Notes under the pieces: generated by a model
Database searches by the model: none
Seen by the model: only the letters and a program-made list of their open reading frames with translations
Told to the model about the DNA's origin: nothing
Made by a program: the position numbers and the translations under genes
Source: Chloroflexota bacterium
Lineage (GTDB): Bacteria > Chloroflexota > Dehalococcoidia > Dehalococcoidales > JAUYDJ01
Length of the DNA stretch: 8,002 nt
Assembly (NCBI GenBank): GCA_030690025.1
Contig: JAUYDJ010000015.1
Span: 1 to 8,002 of the forward strand
Direction of reading: 5' to 3'
In this document: positions 1 to 6,313 of the stretch, piece by piece
How the letters are laid out: every line of letters begins with the position of its first letter
Position numbering within the stretch: the first letter of the stretch is position 1

Positions 1-569
1 CGAATAAGAAGGTAGATACCTTAGACAAGTTCGTCGGGCTGAAAGCTCGCACCAGCGGTTTAATCCAGACTAAGACCCTTGAGGCGCTGGGTGCCAGCCC
101 GATGACTATAGCCGGGACGGAGCTAGCGCCGGCTCTAATCAGGGGTACCGTTGACGCCGTCACCACCTCGTTAACCTACGGTTGGTCCCAGGGTTTTCCT
201 GATATCACCAGCTATGCCGCGCTCTGGCCGATAACCCCCGGTTATTTCTTCTCCATAATCATGAATGCCAAGAAGTTCGATTCCTTGCCACCCGACCTGC
301 AGAAAGTTGTCTTGGACGTAACGAACGAAATAGCGCGCCAGCAGATTTTTGCCATGAACTCCCAGCTGGCCACCGTTATCAAAGCTATTGGCCTGACCAA
401 GTGCGAAATTGTTTACCCCGCCGAGGCCGAGATAAACAAGGCTAAAGACAAGGTTAAGGGGGTCAGGGACGAATACGTAAAGGTCTCAGGCCCTGTTGCC
501 ACAGACCTGCTGAAAGCCGTTGACGAAGCTGTGGCCAAGTACCGGACAGTGATAAAGTCTATGCAATAG
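1..569 (+). CDS. TRAP transporter substrate-binding protein, DctP type (C-terminal part)
   Basis: This is the extracytoplasmic solute receptor of a tripartite ATP-independent periplasmic (TRAP) transporter, which captures a ligand, usually a carboxylate, and hands it to the DctQ/DctM membrane complex. The open frame runs in from the left edge (first full codon at base 3) and gives 188 residues, roughly the last 55-60% of a typical 320-350 aa receptor; the signal peptide and first lobe are missing. Visible family features are LDKFVGLKAR (residues 7-16), whose Arg16 matches the conserved arginine that binds ligand carboxylate in this family; LGASPMTIAGTEL followed by ALIRGTVDAVTTS (29-56), matching the usual 'LGA.PV....EL..AL..G.VDG' stretch; and MNAKKFDSLPPDLQKVV (87-103), matching 'N...w..LP.dlq..i'. 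The internal ATG at 102 lies inside the domain and is not the true start. The dctQ and dctM homologues follow directly. The family call is secure, but the ligand cannot be assigned. Confidence 0.9.
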   Translation, partial: NKKVDTLDKFVGLKARTSGLIQTKTLEALGASPMTIAGTELAPALIRGTVDAVTTSLTYGWSQGFPDITSYAALWPITPGYFFSIIMNAKKFDSLPPDLQKVVLDVTNEIARQQIFAMNSQLATVIKAIGLTKCEIVYPAEAEINKAKDKVKGVRDEYVKVSGPVATDLLKAVDEAVAKYRTVIKSMQ

Positions 570-574
570 AGCTA

Positions 575-605
575 AAGCCGCAGGGGCGATACGCCCCTGC
601 GGCTT
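575..605 (+). terminator. Strong intra-operon hairpin after the binding-protein gene
   Basis: A perfect 14-bp stem (AAGCCGCAGGGGCG at 575-588 pairing with 592-605) closes on a 3-base loop, ATA. It begins five bases after the TAG stop of the binding-protein gene. Only a short T run (TTTT, 609-612) follows, offset by three bases, so it is a weak candidate for a full intrinsic terminator. In TRAP and ABC operons a hairpin here commonly acts as a partial terminator or mRNA 3'-end stabiliser that keeps the receptor more abundant than the membrane subunits. That role is inferred from position and structure. Confidence 0.7.
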
Positions 606-618
606 AGATTTTGTCACC

Positions 619-625
619 AGGGAGG
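619..625 (+). promoter_or_regulatory. Ribosome binding site for the GTG-started dctQ
   Basis: AGGGAGG lies four bases before the GTG at 630. It is the only good Shine-Dalgarno sequence near the amino end of the small TRAP subunit, and it supports the GTG start over later ATG codons. It also lies just downstream of the 575-605 hairpin, so translation of dctQ starts independently rather than by coupling to the receptor gene. Confidence 0.65.
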
Positions 626-629
626 CAGA

Positions 630-1139
630 GTGAAGAAGCTAGACCGTTTTCTGGATATACTGGCTACTTATGCCAGCGGCCACTTTGCCGGGTGGCTGGT
701 GGTGGTGATGACCTGCCTGGTCATGGTTGAGGTGGTAACAAGATACGTAATGCGCCGTCCCCTCATGGTGGCTGACGAGTTCTCAGGCTATATGCTGGCC
801 GCAATGTCATTTATTGGCCTGGCCTATACCTGGAAGGAGAAGGGGCATATCCGTATTGAAGTGCTTATCGGCCGATTACCCAGGAGGATAGCTAAATGGG
901 TGAGGCTGGTAACGCTGCTCGGAGTCTGTGTCTTCATGCCAGTTTTGGGTAAGGCTATTTTTGACCTCGTTATATACTCCTGGAGATGGGATATGAGGTC
1001 CGCCAGCTGGTTGCGGACGCCGCTGGTATGGCCTCAAATGCTTATGGCCTTTGGCGCACTACTATTCCTTGTTATGCTAATCGGGCAACTTATCAAGACC
1101 ATTCATGCTATCAGGACAGGAGAGGGGGAGGAGGTATGA
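630..1139 (+). CDS. TRAP transporter small permease subunit, DctQ type
   Basis: This is the small integral membrane subunit of the TRAP transporter, which partners DctM in the cytoplasmic membrane. The 169 aa length is normal for the family. Hydrophobic segments at about residues 20-37, 52-68, 92-112 and 131-153 give the expected four transmembrane helices. Family motifs are EVVTRYVMRRPL (34-45), then DEFSGYMLAAMSFIGLAY (49-66), and the short loop KGHIRIEVLIGRLP (71-84), which matches the conserved 'HI.ID.l...LP' pattern. It starts at GTG 630 behind a good ribosome binding site. Its TGA stop overlaps the ATG of the next gene (ATGA, 1136-1139), so the two membrane subunits are probably translationally coupled in equal amounts. 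Confidence 0.92.
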   Translation: MKKLDRFLDILATYASGHFAGWLVVVMTCLVMVEVVTRYVMRRPLMVADEFSGYMLAAMSFIGLAYTWKEKGHIRIEVLIGRLPRRIAKWVRLVTLLGVCVFMPVLGKAIFDLVIYSWRWDMRSASWLRTPLVWPQMLMAFGALLFLVMLIGQLIKTIHAIRTGEGEEV

Positions 1140-2431
1140 ACCAGCTGCTGATAATGGCCATACTTGTTGGCGGTGTGCTCATACTCTTGTTTATGGGCAT
1201 GGAAATTGCTTTTGCCTTTGGCATTATGGGCAGTATAGGGTTGTTACTCTTCCTGTCTCAGCCGCAAAGCCAGATGGCCTGGACTACGTGGGGTACCCTC
1301 AACGTAGCTGAACTCACGGCAGCGCCCCTTTTCATTTTCATGGGTACCGTACTGGCAAATAGCGGCATCGTCAGGTCTCTTTTTGATGCCGCCAATAAGT
1401 GGATTGGCGGATTGCCTGGCGGTCTGGCCAGCTCAGTAGTGGTGGCCAACGCTATATTCGGGGCGATGTCTGGTTCCAATGTGGCCGCAGTAGCCATCTT
1501 CGGCAAGGCCGCCTTCCCGGAGATGGAAAGGCTTGGTTATGACCCCAGGCTTGCCCTGGGTACCATTGCCATATCCGGTACCCTGGCGGTCCTCATTCCC
1601 CCGAGCCTTATCATGATTATTTACGGTGGGTGGGAGCAGGTCTCCGTAGTCCGCCTCTTTGCCGCCGGTATAATCCCGGGCCTGTTGCTGGCGTTACTCC
1701 TCGTACTTACCGTTATAGTCAGGGTGGTAATCACTCCGTCCCTGGCGCCCAAGCCGGTGTCATATTCCTGGAGGGAAAGATTTACGGCGCTCAAGCAGCT
1801 CCTGCCCTGGTTTGGGCTCATCGCCATTACGCTGGGCGTCATTTTCGGCGGTATTATGACCGCCACTGAGGCGGCGTCCCTGGGTGCTTTCCTTAGCGTC
1901 GTTCTAGCTTTTGGCTATCGACAGATGAACTGGGGAGTGCTTAAGGCAAGTTTTCTTGATGCCGCCAAGGTTACCGCCATGGTCATGATTATCGTCTCTA
2001 TGGCCAAGGTCTTAGCCTTTGTCCTGCAAAAGATGGGCGTTGCCGAAACGGTTTCTGACTGGGTAATAAACCTGCCCTTCGGCACCTACGGCATACTGGT
2101 GGCCATTTATGTGTTGTATATCATTCTGGGCTGCTTCTTCGATTCTATTTCGATGATGGTATTGACTTTGCCTTTTGTAATGCCGGTGATTATCCACCTG
2201 GGTTTCAGCCCCATCTGGTTCGGCATAGTCTACGTGGTACTTGCGGAGATGGGCATGGTTACTCCGCCATTCGGCTTAAACCTGTTCGTCCTGCATGGTA
2301 CCGTGCCCAAATATGATGTAATGACTATTGCTTACGGCTCTTTGCCCTTCCTGATACCCGTATTGGTGCTTATCGGTATAATGACCATATGGCCGAATAT
2401 CGTGCTCTGGGTACCAAGCATACTTTATTAG
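1136..2431 (+). CDS. TRAP transporter large permease subunit, DctM type
   Basis: This is the transport-catalysing membrane subunit, a member of the ion transporter superfamily that couples solute uptake to a sodium or proton gradient. The 431 aa length is typical, and the protein is hydrophobic almost throughout, consistent with about 11-12 membrane segments. Conserved motifs are FGAMSGSNVAAVAIFG (108-123), GYDPRLALGTIAISGTLAVL with LIPPS (134-157), GIMTATEAASLGAF (239-252), LGCFFDSISMMVLTLPFVMP (331-350) and GMVTPPFGLNLFV (373-385). The two 'PP' re-entrant-loop signatures are both intact. I chose ATG 1136, preceded by a purine-rich GGGGGAGGAGG stretch, over an in-frame ATG at 986. The longer start would add 50 polar, non-conserved residues read from the dctQ coding region in another frame. 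It overlaps dctQ by 4 bp, and 18 bp separate its stop from the hydrolase gene. Confidence 0.95.
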   Translation: MNQLLIMAILVGGVLILLFMGMEIAFAFGIMGSIGLLLFLSQPQSQMAWTTWGTLNVAELTAAPLFIFMGTVLANSGIVRSLFDAANKWIGGLPGGLASSVVVANAIFGAMSGSNVAAVAIFGKAAFPEMERLGYDPRLALGTIAISGTLAVLIPPSLIMIIYGGWEQVSVVRLFAAGIIPGLLLALLLVLTVIVRVVITPSLAPKPVSYSWRERFTALKQLLPWFGLIAITLGVIFGGIMTATEAASLGAFLSVVLAFGYRQMNWGVLKASFLDAAKVTAMVMIIVSMAKVLAFVLQKMGVAETVSDWVINLPFGTYGILVAIYVLYIILGCFFDSISMMVLTLPFVMPVIIHLGFSPIWFGIVYVVLAEMGMVTPPFGLNLFVLHGTVPKYDVMTIAYGSLPFLIPVLVLIGIMTIWPNIVLWVPSILY

Positions 2432-2449
2432 CTGAAGGCAGGAGAAGCA

Positions 2450-3130
2450 ATGCCAATCTGGGATGATTTACTAACGGGTCAGGATAGAGAGGTCTATGAA
2501 AAGGCCGGCTACGGGCGGAAGGTTGTCTTTGGCAAAAAGCCGGCGCTGCTTATCATCGATGCCACCTATTTGTTTGTAGGGGACAAGCCGGAGCCGATTC
2601 TGCAATCGATGAAGCGCTACCCGCAGAGCAGCGGCGAAGCCGGCTGGAAAGCCGTTTACGCCATAGCCTCCCTGCTGCCGCTGGCGCGAAAGAAATGTGC
2701 CCGCGTCATCTACTCCGCGGTGGCCCCCTTCGATACCTCGTTGCCCTACACCTGGCGGGCGAGAAATCCTACCGCCGCGGGCGAAAAGCTGATTGAGCGT
2801 GGCTATGATATCGTGGACGAAGTTGCGCCGCAGGGCAATGACATCGTGATTTCCAAGATGGCCCCGAGCATCTTCTTCGGCACCAACTTGATGAGCTACC
2901 TGACGCCCCTGGGCGTGGATACGCTGCTCGTCTGCGGCGGCACCACCAGCGGCTGCGTGCGGGCTACGGTGATTGATGCGGCGTCATACAGCTTCAAGGT
3001 GGGCGTCATCGAGGAGGGCTGCTTCGACCGGGTGCAAATCAGCCACAAGGTGAACCTGTGCGAGATGGACGCCAAGTATGCCAGCGTGATATCAGTGGCC
3101 GAGGCGCGGGAATATTTGTCAAAACTCTAG
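2450..3130 (+). CDS. Isochorismatase-family cysteine hydrolase (N-carbamoylsarcosine amidase-like)
   Basis: This is a cysteine hydrolase of the isochorismatase-like fold, a family that includes N-carbamoylsarcosine amidase, nicotinamidase and maleamate amidase. The 226 aa protein has no signal peptide and so should be cytoplasmic. The catalytic triad is visible: Asp37 in ALLIIDATYLF (32-42), Lys136 in VISKMAPS (133-140), and the nucleophile Cys169 in CGGTTSGCVRATVIDAASYSF (162-182). The GGTTSGCVRAT form is closer to the N-carbamoylsarcosine amidase branch than to nicotinamidases. An extra loop follows Asp37 (about 44-65, GDKPEPILQSMKRYPQSSGEAG). The start at ATG 2450 has AGGAG five bases upstream (2440-2444). 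The 18-bp gap after dctM suggests co-transcription with the TRAP genes and action on the imported solute or its breakdown product. The fold and triad are clear. The exact reaction is unknown, and an isochorismatase role is not implied by the family name. Confidence 0.88.
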   Translation: MPIWDDLLTGQDREVYEKAGYGRKVVFGKKPALLIIDATYLFVGDKPEPILQSMKRYPQSSGEAGWKAVYAIASLLPLARKKCARVIYSAVAPFDTSLPYTWRARNPTAAGEKLIERGYDIVDEVAPQGNDIVISKMAPSIFFGTNLMSYLTPLGVDTLLVCGGTTSGCVRATVIDAASYSFKVGVIEEGCFDRVQISHKVNLCEMDAKYASVISVAEAREYLSKL

Positions 3131-3162
3131 ATTGAAGGGTTCCGTTTGGTTTCTAAGCTGAA

Positions 3163-3246
3163 TGTCATTGCGAGCCCCGATGAAATCGGGACGAAGCAAT
3201 CTCAAACATAAATCATAGAGATTGCTTCGCTTCGCCCGCAATGACA
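3163..3246. repeat. 84-bp intergenic palindromic repeat with nested hairpin
   Basis: An imperfect inverted repeat fills the gap between two convergent operons. The outer arms are perfect over 10 bp (TGTCATTGCG at 3163-3172; CGCAATGACA at 3237-3246). The inner arms are perfect over 12 bp (CGAAGCAATCTC at 3192-3203; GAGATTGCTTCG at 3218-3229). They flank a 14-base AT-rich centre (3204-3217). The arms differ in the middle: the left carries 19 bases including a small hairpin, the right only CTTCGCC (3230-3236). From memory, 'TGTCATTGCGAG...GAAGCAATCTC' sequences are scattered between genes in several bacterial groups, Dehalococcoidia included, so this is probably one copy of a dispersed, possibly MITE- or REP-like family. 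No clear target-site duplication is visible in the flanks. It has no coding capacity. It may also form a two-way RNA structure at the ends of both transcripts. Confidence 0.8.
3176..3190. repeat. Nested 6-bp perfect hairpin inside the left arm of the repeat
   Basis: CCCGAT (3176-3181) and ATCGGG (3185-3190) are perfect inverted repeats around GAA. The hairpin has no counterpart in the right arm of the 84-bp element, so in a folded molecule it would bulge out as a side stem. It looks like a modular insertion within the arm. Confidence 0.7.
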
Positions 3247-3276
3247 ATTAATGCAAACAGTACCCTGGCTGAGAGG

Positions 3277-4146
3277 CTACTTGCCGTCAATCATCTGGTA
3301 CATATCGTCGTAGGCTTTGCCGAAGTCAGGGTTGTCCTTTTCCAGCCGTTCCCGCACCAGCTTGACGCGCCGCACCATCTCCGCCTTGTCCTTGTTTTTG
3401 ATAAGCTCAGCCCAGGTGCGGGCGTTCTCCTGAAAAAGCTGCTCAATCCCGTCCACGTCTAACGAGGTCTGTAAGTTGGCATAGAACGCGGGTTCGTGGG
3501 AGACTACGCCTTCTATCAGCGTGAGCAGCACCTTAAAGGTAGTCCCGGCGATTTTCCTCGACTGCTCCAGTTTGTCCAGGCTGAGCAGCGTATCGGCGGA
3601 GACCATGGCAATAAAGTGGGACAGCCCCAGGGTAATGGCCATCGTTTCATCATGTTCCCGGGGACTCATCGACGTAACGATGGCGCCTTTAGCTTCCAGG
3701 TAGTTTTTAACCTTTTGCGCCAGGCTGTCCTCCGCCGGGTTAGTCGGCGTCAACACCACATTCTGGCCCTTCAGGCTTCTGGCGCCGGGGCCGAACATGG
3801 GGTGCGTGCCCAGCACCACTCCCTTTTTGACATGTTTGTGCATGGCTTCTACCGGGGATGCCTTAATTGAGGTGATATCAATGATATACTGCCCGGTGTG
3901 AGTATGCCGGGCAATCTGCTTGACTACCTCTTCAAAGCTATCCATGGATACCGACAGTAGAATGACATCGGCGTTTTTGACCGCAGACACGTCGGTGGTG
4001 GCGGCTACCCCGCCCAGCTCGGTGCTGGCCTGCGCCAGCTTCCGCTCATTCCGGCCGATTAAAGTCACCTCTTTACCGTCTTTCAGTAAGAATCTGGCCA
4101 GCCACCGACCCATCTGCCCGTAGCCGCCGACTATAGCTATTTTCAC
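3277..4146 (-). CDS. tyrA: Prephenate dehydrogenase
   Basis: This enzyme oxidatively decarboxylates prephenate to 4-hydroxyphenylpyruvate, the tyrosine branch after chorismate. The 289 aa protein starts directly with a Rossmann nucleotide-binding motif, GGYGQMGRW (7-15). DITSIKASPVEAM (90-102) and LGTHPMFGPGA (112-122) follow, with His115 at the position of the conserved catalytic histidine, then HDETMAITLGLSHF (165-178) leading into the helical dimerisation domain. There is no chorismate mutase or ACT domain, so it is monofunctional and shows no obvious built-in tyrosine sensor. The second beta strand ends LIGRNERK (29-36), without the acidic residue usual for NAD, which hints at NADP use. 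It starts at GTG 4146, which overlaps the TGA of pheA by 4 bp (4143-4146). An earlier start is unlikely because the Rossmann strand begins at residue 2. It is the last gene of the aromatic operon. Confidence 0.93.
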   Translation of the reverse strand: MKIAIVGGYGQMGRWLARFLLKDGKEVTLIGRNERKLAQASTELGGVAATTDVSAVKNADVILLSVSMDSFEEVVKQIARHTHTGQYIIDITSIKASPVEAMHKHVKKGVVLGTHPMFGPGARSLKGQNVVLTPTNPAEDSLAQKVKNYLEAKGAIVTSMSPREHDETMAITLGLSHFIAMVSADTLLSLDKLEQSRKIAGTTFKVLLTLIEGVVSHEPAFYANLQTSLDVDGIEQLFQENARTWAELIKNKDKAEMVRRVKLVRERLEKDNPDFGKAYDDMYQMIDGK

Positions 4147-5225
4147 CGGTTAGCCCCGTTCCTGGCTTTGGGATAAGAGCCGAGGACTTTAATGAAGAGC
4201 GCCGACTCGGCCAGGTGGGCCAGGACTTCCCCGGGCACTTTGTCCTCGCGGTGGCCTTCAAAGTCGAGGTAGAAGTTATACTCCCAGGGCTTCTGCCGGG
4301 TGGGACGCGACTCAATCTTGGTCAGGTTGATGCCGTGGTCGGCGAGCTCTTTCAGGAACTCGTATAATGCCCCGGGTTTGTGCTTGACCGAGAACACAAT
4401 CGAGGTCTTGTCATTCCCCGATGGCGGCGAGTCCTGCCGGGAGAGGACAAAGAAGCGGGTGAAGTTGTTGGGGTTGTCCTCGATTTCGCGGGCGATAATG
4501 TTCATCCCGTAGATTTCCGCCGCCCGGGCGCTGGCTACCGCCGCGCCGTCCCTGATACCCTGCTCTTTTATCATCTTCACGCTGGCAGCGGTGTTGTAAG
4601 AGGGTATCAGCTCGCTGCCCAGTTGCTTGAGAAACGTCCGGCACTGCGCTAATGCCTGGGGATGCGAGTAGACCTTTCTTATCAGCCCAAGATGCACCCC
4701 GGGATTGGCGATGAGGCAGTGGCTGACCCGGAGTTCGGTCTCACCGCAGACCTTGAGGCTGGATTCCAGCAGCAGGTCGTAGACGCGGCTGATGCTGCCC
4801 TCCAGCGAGTTTTCGATGGGCACCACGCCGAACTGCACCTCGCCGGTCTCGACGAACTTGAAGACATCGTCCAGGCTTTCACAGGGTTTGACCTGGATGG
4901 CCGGGCCGAAAAACTGGAAGGCGGCCTCTTCGCCGTAGGCGCCGATTTCCCCCTGGAAGGCCACCACGCCGCCCTGCACCCCGCGGGATATGGCGATTAT
5001 CTGCTTATAGATGTTTTCGATATCGGTGAGGTTGATACGCTCATCCCGGGCAATGCGCCTGACGTGCTCCAGCACCCTCGCCTCGCGGTCGGCGTCTTTG
5101 ACCTGTTTACCCTGCTGGCGTTTCTCCTTGCCGATTGCTTCGGCAATGCGGATACGCTCGGCGATAAGCTTGATTATCTGCGCATCGGCTTGGTCAATTT
5201 GTTTTCTCAGCTCTTCCAGGCTCAT
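4143..5225 (-). CDS. pheA: Bifunctional chorismate mutase/prephenate dehydratase with ACT domain (P-protein)
   Basis: This protein converts chorismate to prephenate and then to phenylpyruvate, the phenylalanine branch. The 360 aa has the standard three-part order. An AroQ-type helical chorismate mutase occupies about 1-90, with [16 protein letters not shown] (20-35) and DADREARVL (44-52), where Asp44, Arg47 and Glu48 match active-site positions. Prephenate dehydratase spans about 87-265, with [13 protein letters not shown] (90-102), [14 protein letters not shown] (132-145) and the catalytic Thr-Arg-Phe in NNFTRFFVL (253-261). A C-terminal ACT domain covers about 274-352, with GALYEFL (285-291) and ESRP (305-308). 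These last two are the phenylalanine-binding motifs, so feedback inhibition by phenylalanine is probably retained. It starts at ATG 5225, with GAGG 8 bases upstream and an ATGA overlap with aroC. It also overlaps tyrA by 4 bp at its 3' end. Confidence 0.96.
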   Translation of the reverse strand: MSLEELRKQIDQADAQIIKLIAERIRIAEAIGKEKRQQGKQVKDADREARVLEHVRRIARDERINLTDIENIYKQIIAISRGVQGGVVAFQGEIGAYGEEAAFQFFGPAIQVKPCESLDDVFKFVETGEVQFGVVPIENSLEGSISRVYDLLLESSLKVCGETELRVSHCLIANPGVHLGLIRKVYSHPQALAQCRTFLKQLGSELIPSYNTAASVKMIKEQGIRDGAAVASARAAEIYGMNIIAREIEDNPNNFTRFFVLSRQDSPPSGNDKTSIVFSVKHKPGALYEFLKELADHGINLTKIESRPTRQKPWEYNFYLDFEGHREDKVPGEVLAHLAESALFIKVLGSYPKARNGANR

Positions 5226-6313
5226 TTGATTATCCTCGGTATCACTCCCGCCCGCAGGGCAAAGTCGCAGAGAGTTACGGCGAGCATCGCTTCCACCACG
5301 GCCACTGCCCGGGGCACGATACAGACATCATGGCGGCCCTTAACGGCCAGGCTGGCATCTGCCATACTCTCCATGTTCACCGTTGCTTGTGTCCTGGCGA
5401 TGGAGGGAGTCGGCTTCACCGCCACCCTGACCACGACCGGCATACCGGTGCTTATTCCGCCGAGCACACCGCCGGCGTTATTGGTCACGGCAACTATCTT
5501 ACCATTTTTGACAGTGAACGGGTCGTTGTTCTCCGAGCCTCTTTGCTGGCCTACCCTGAAGCCGGAGCCGAACTCAACCCCCTTGACGGCGGGGATGGCG
5601 AAGAGGGCCTTAGCCAGCTCACCATCCAGGGTGTCGAAGACCGGCTCGCCCAGGCCTGCCGGCACGTTGAGTGCCATGCCTTCGATAAGCCCGCCCACGC
5701 TATCGCTTTCACTCTTTACCTGCTCAATCAGTCGCGCCATTTCCTCAGCCGCCGTCGGGTCGGCGCAGCGCAGGGGGTTTGTACCGGCATTCGACCTGAT
5801 TTCGTCAAGCGACATGGGTTTAGCCTTGATTCCGCCGATTTCGATAGTGTGCGCCAGCACTTCGATTTCGCTCAGTCCGAGCAGTTTCCTGGCAATCGCG
5901 CCGGCCATGACAAAGCCGGCGGTGATTCGACCGGAAAAGCGGCCGCCGCCACGGTAGTCATTAAAACCGCCGTATTTCATAAAGGCGGTAAAATCGGCGT
6001 GGCCGGGACGGGGCAGAAATCTTATTCTCTCATAGTCGCTGGAAGCAACGTCCTGGTTCCAGATGAGCAGGCCGATGGGCGCACCGGTGGTGAAGCCATT
6101 GAAAACCCCGGCCAGAATCTCCACTTTGTCCGCCTCCGCCCGGCGGGTGGCGGCTACACCAGTGCCAGGACGCCTTTTATCTACCTCGCGCTGTATCTCG
6201 GCTTCGGTGATGGGTAGACCGGCGGGGCAGCCATCGATGGTGACGCCCACGCACCGGCCGTGGCTTTCGCCAAAGCTGGTGACGGTAAACAGCTTGCCGA
6301 AACTATTGCCCAT
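5222..6313 (-). CDS. aroC: Chorismate synthase
   Basis: This enzyme converts 5-enolpyruvylshikimate-3-phosphate to chorismate using reduced FMN, the last step of the common aromatic pathway. The 363 aa length is normal. Family signatures are [20 protein letters not shown] (15-34, with His18), [22 protein letters not shown] (45-66, with the RRPG motif), the flavin-site block [14 protein letters not shown] (120-133), [10 protein letters not shown] (262-271), [15 protein letters not shown] (278-292) and [18 protein letters not shown] (326-343). The middle signature reads GGGRFSGR rather than the enterobacterial GGGRSSAR, a known-looking alternative form rather than a defect. No flavin reductase is encoded nearby, so FMNH2 probably comes from elsewhere in the cell. 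ATG 6311-6313 has AGGTGA three bases upstream. It overlaps aroA by 11 bp and pheA by 4 bp. Confidence 0.97.
   Translation of the reverse strand: MGNSFGKLFTVTSFGESHGRCVGVTIDGCPAGLPITEAEIQREVDKRRPGTGVAATRRAEADKVEILAGVFNGFTTGAPIGLLIWNQDVASSDYERIRFLPRPGHADFTAFMKYGGFNDYRGGGRFSGRITAGFVMAGAIARKLLGLSEIEVLAHTIEIGGIKAKPMSLDEIRSNAGTNPLRCADPTAAEEMARLIEQVKSESDSVGGLIEGMALNVPAGLGEPVFDTLDGELAKALFAIPAVKGVEFGSGFRVGQQRGSENNDPFTVKNGKIVAVTNNAGGVLGGISTGMPVVVRVAVKPTPSIARTQATVNMESMADASLAVKGRHDVCIVPRAVAVVEAMLAVTLCDFALRAGVIPRIIK

Noticed and set aside
102..569. The ATG at 102 as the start of a short 155 aa protein
   Set aside because: The same frame is open to the left edge, and the upstream residues (LDKFVGLKAR) are conserved parts of the receptor. 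The gene is cut by the window, not short.
986..1135. Longer amino end for dctM from the ATG at 986
   Set aside because: The added 50 residues are polar and unlike any TRAP subunit, and they are encoded by dctQ in another frame. ATG 1136 gives the normal length, a purine-rich ribosome binding site and a standard ATGA overlap.
3163..3246. CRISPR or transposon reading of the palindrome
   Set aside because: Only one unit is present, with no spacers and no transposase or cas gene nearby, so a CRISPR array or complete insertion sequence is not supported. A non-coding dispersed repeat fits better.
3241..3462. 73-codon plus-strand frame beginning in the repeat and running opposite tyrA
   Set aside because: Most of it is antisense to the conserved 3' part of tyrA, it starts in the palindrome arm and it has no ribosome binding site or recognisable domain.
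4662..5957. 431-codon plus-strand open frame opposite pheA and aroC
   Set aside because: It lies antisense to two enzymes with complete catalytic motifs and spans their junction. Its translation is low-complexity (Ser/Ala/Pro/Leu-rich) with no recognisable domain, as expected for an opposite-strand frame in GC-rich coding DNA.
5330..6217. 295-codon plus-strand open frame opposite aroC
   Set aside because: It is fully antisense to chorismate synthase, shows no motif and has no convincing ribosome binding site. It is a shadow frame.
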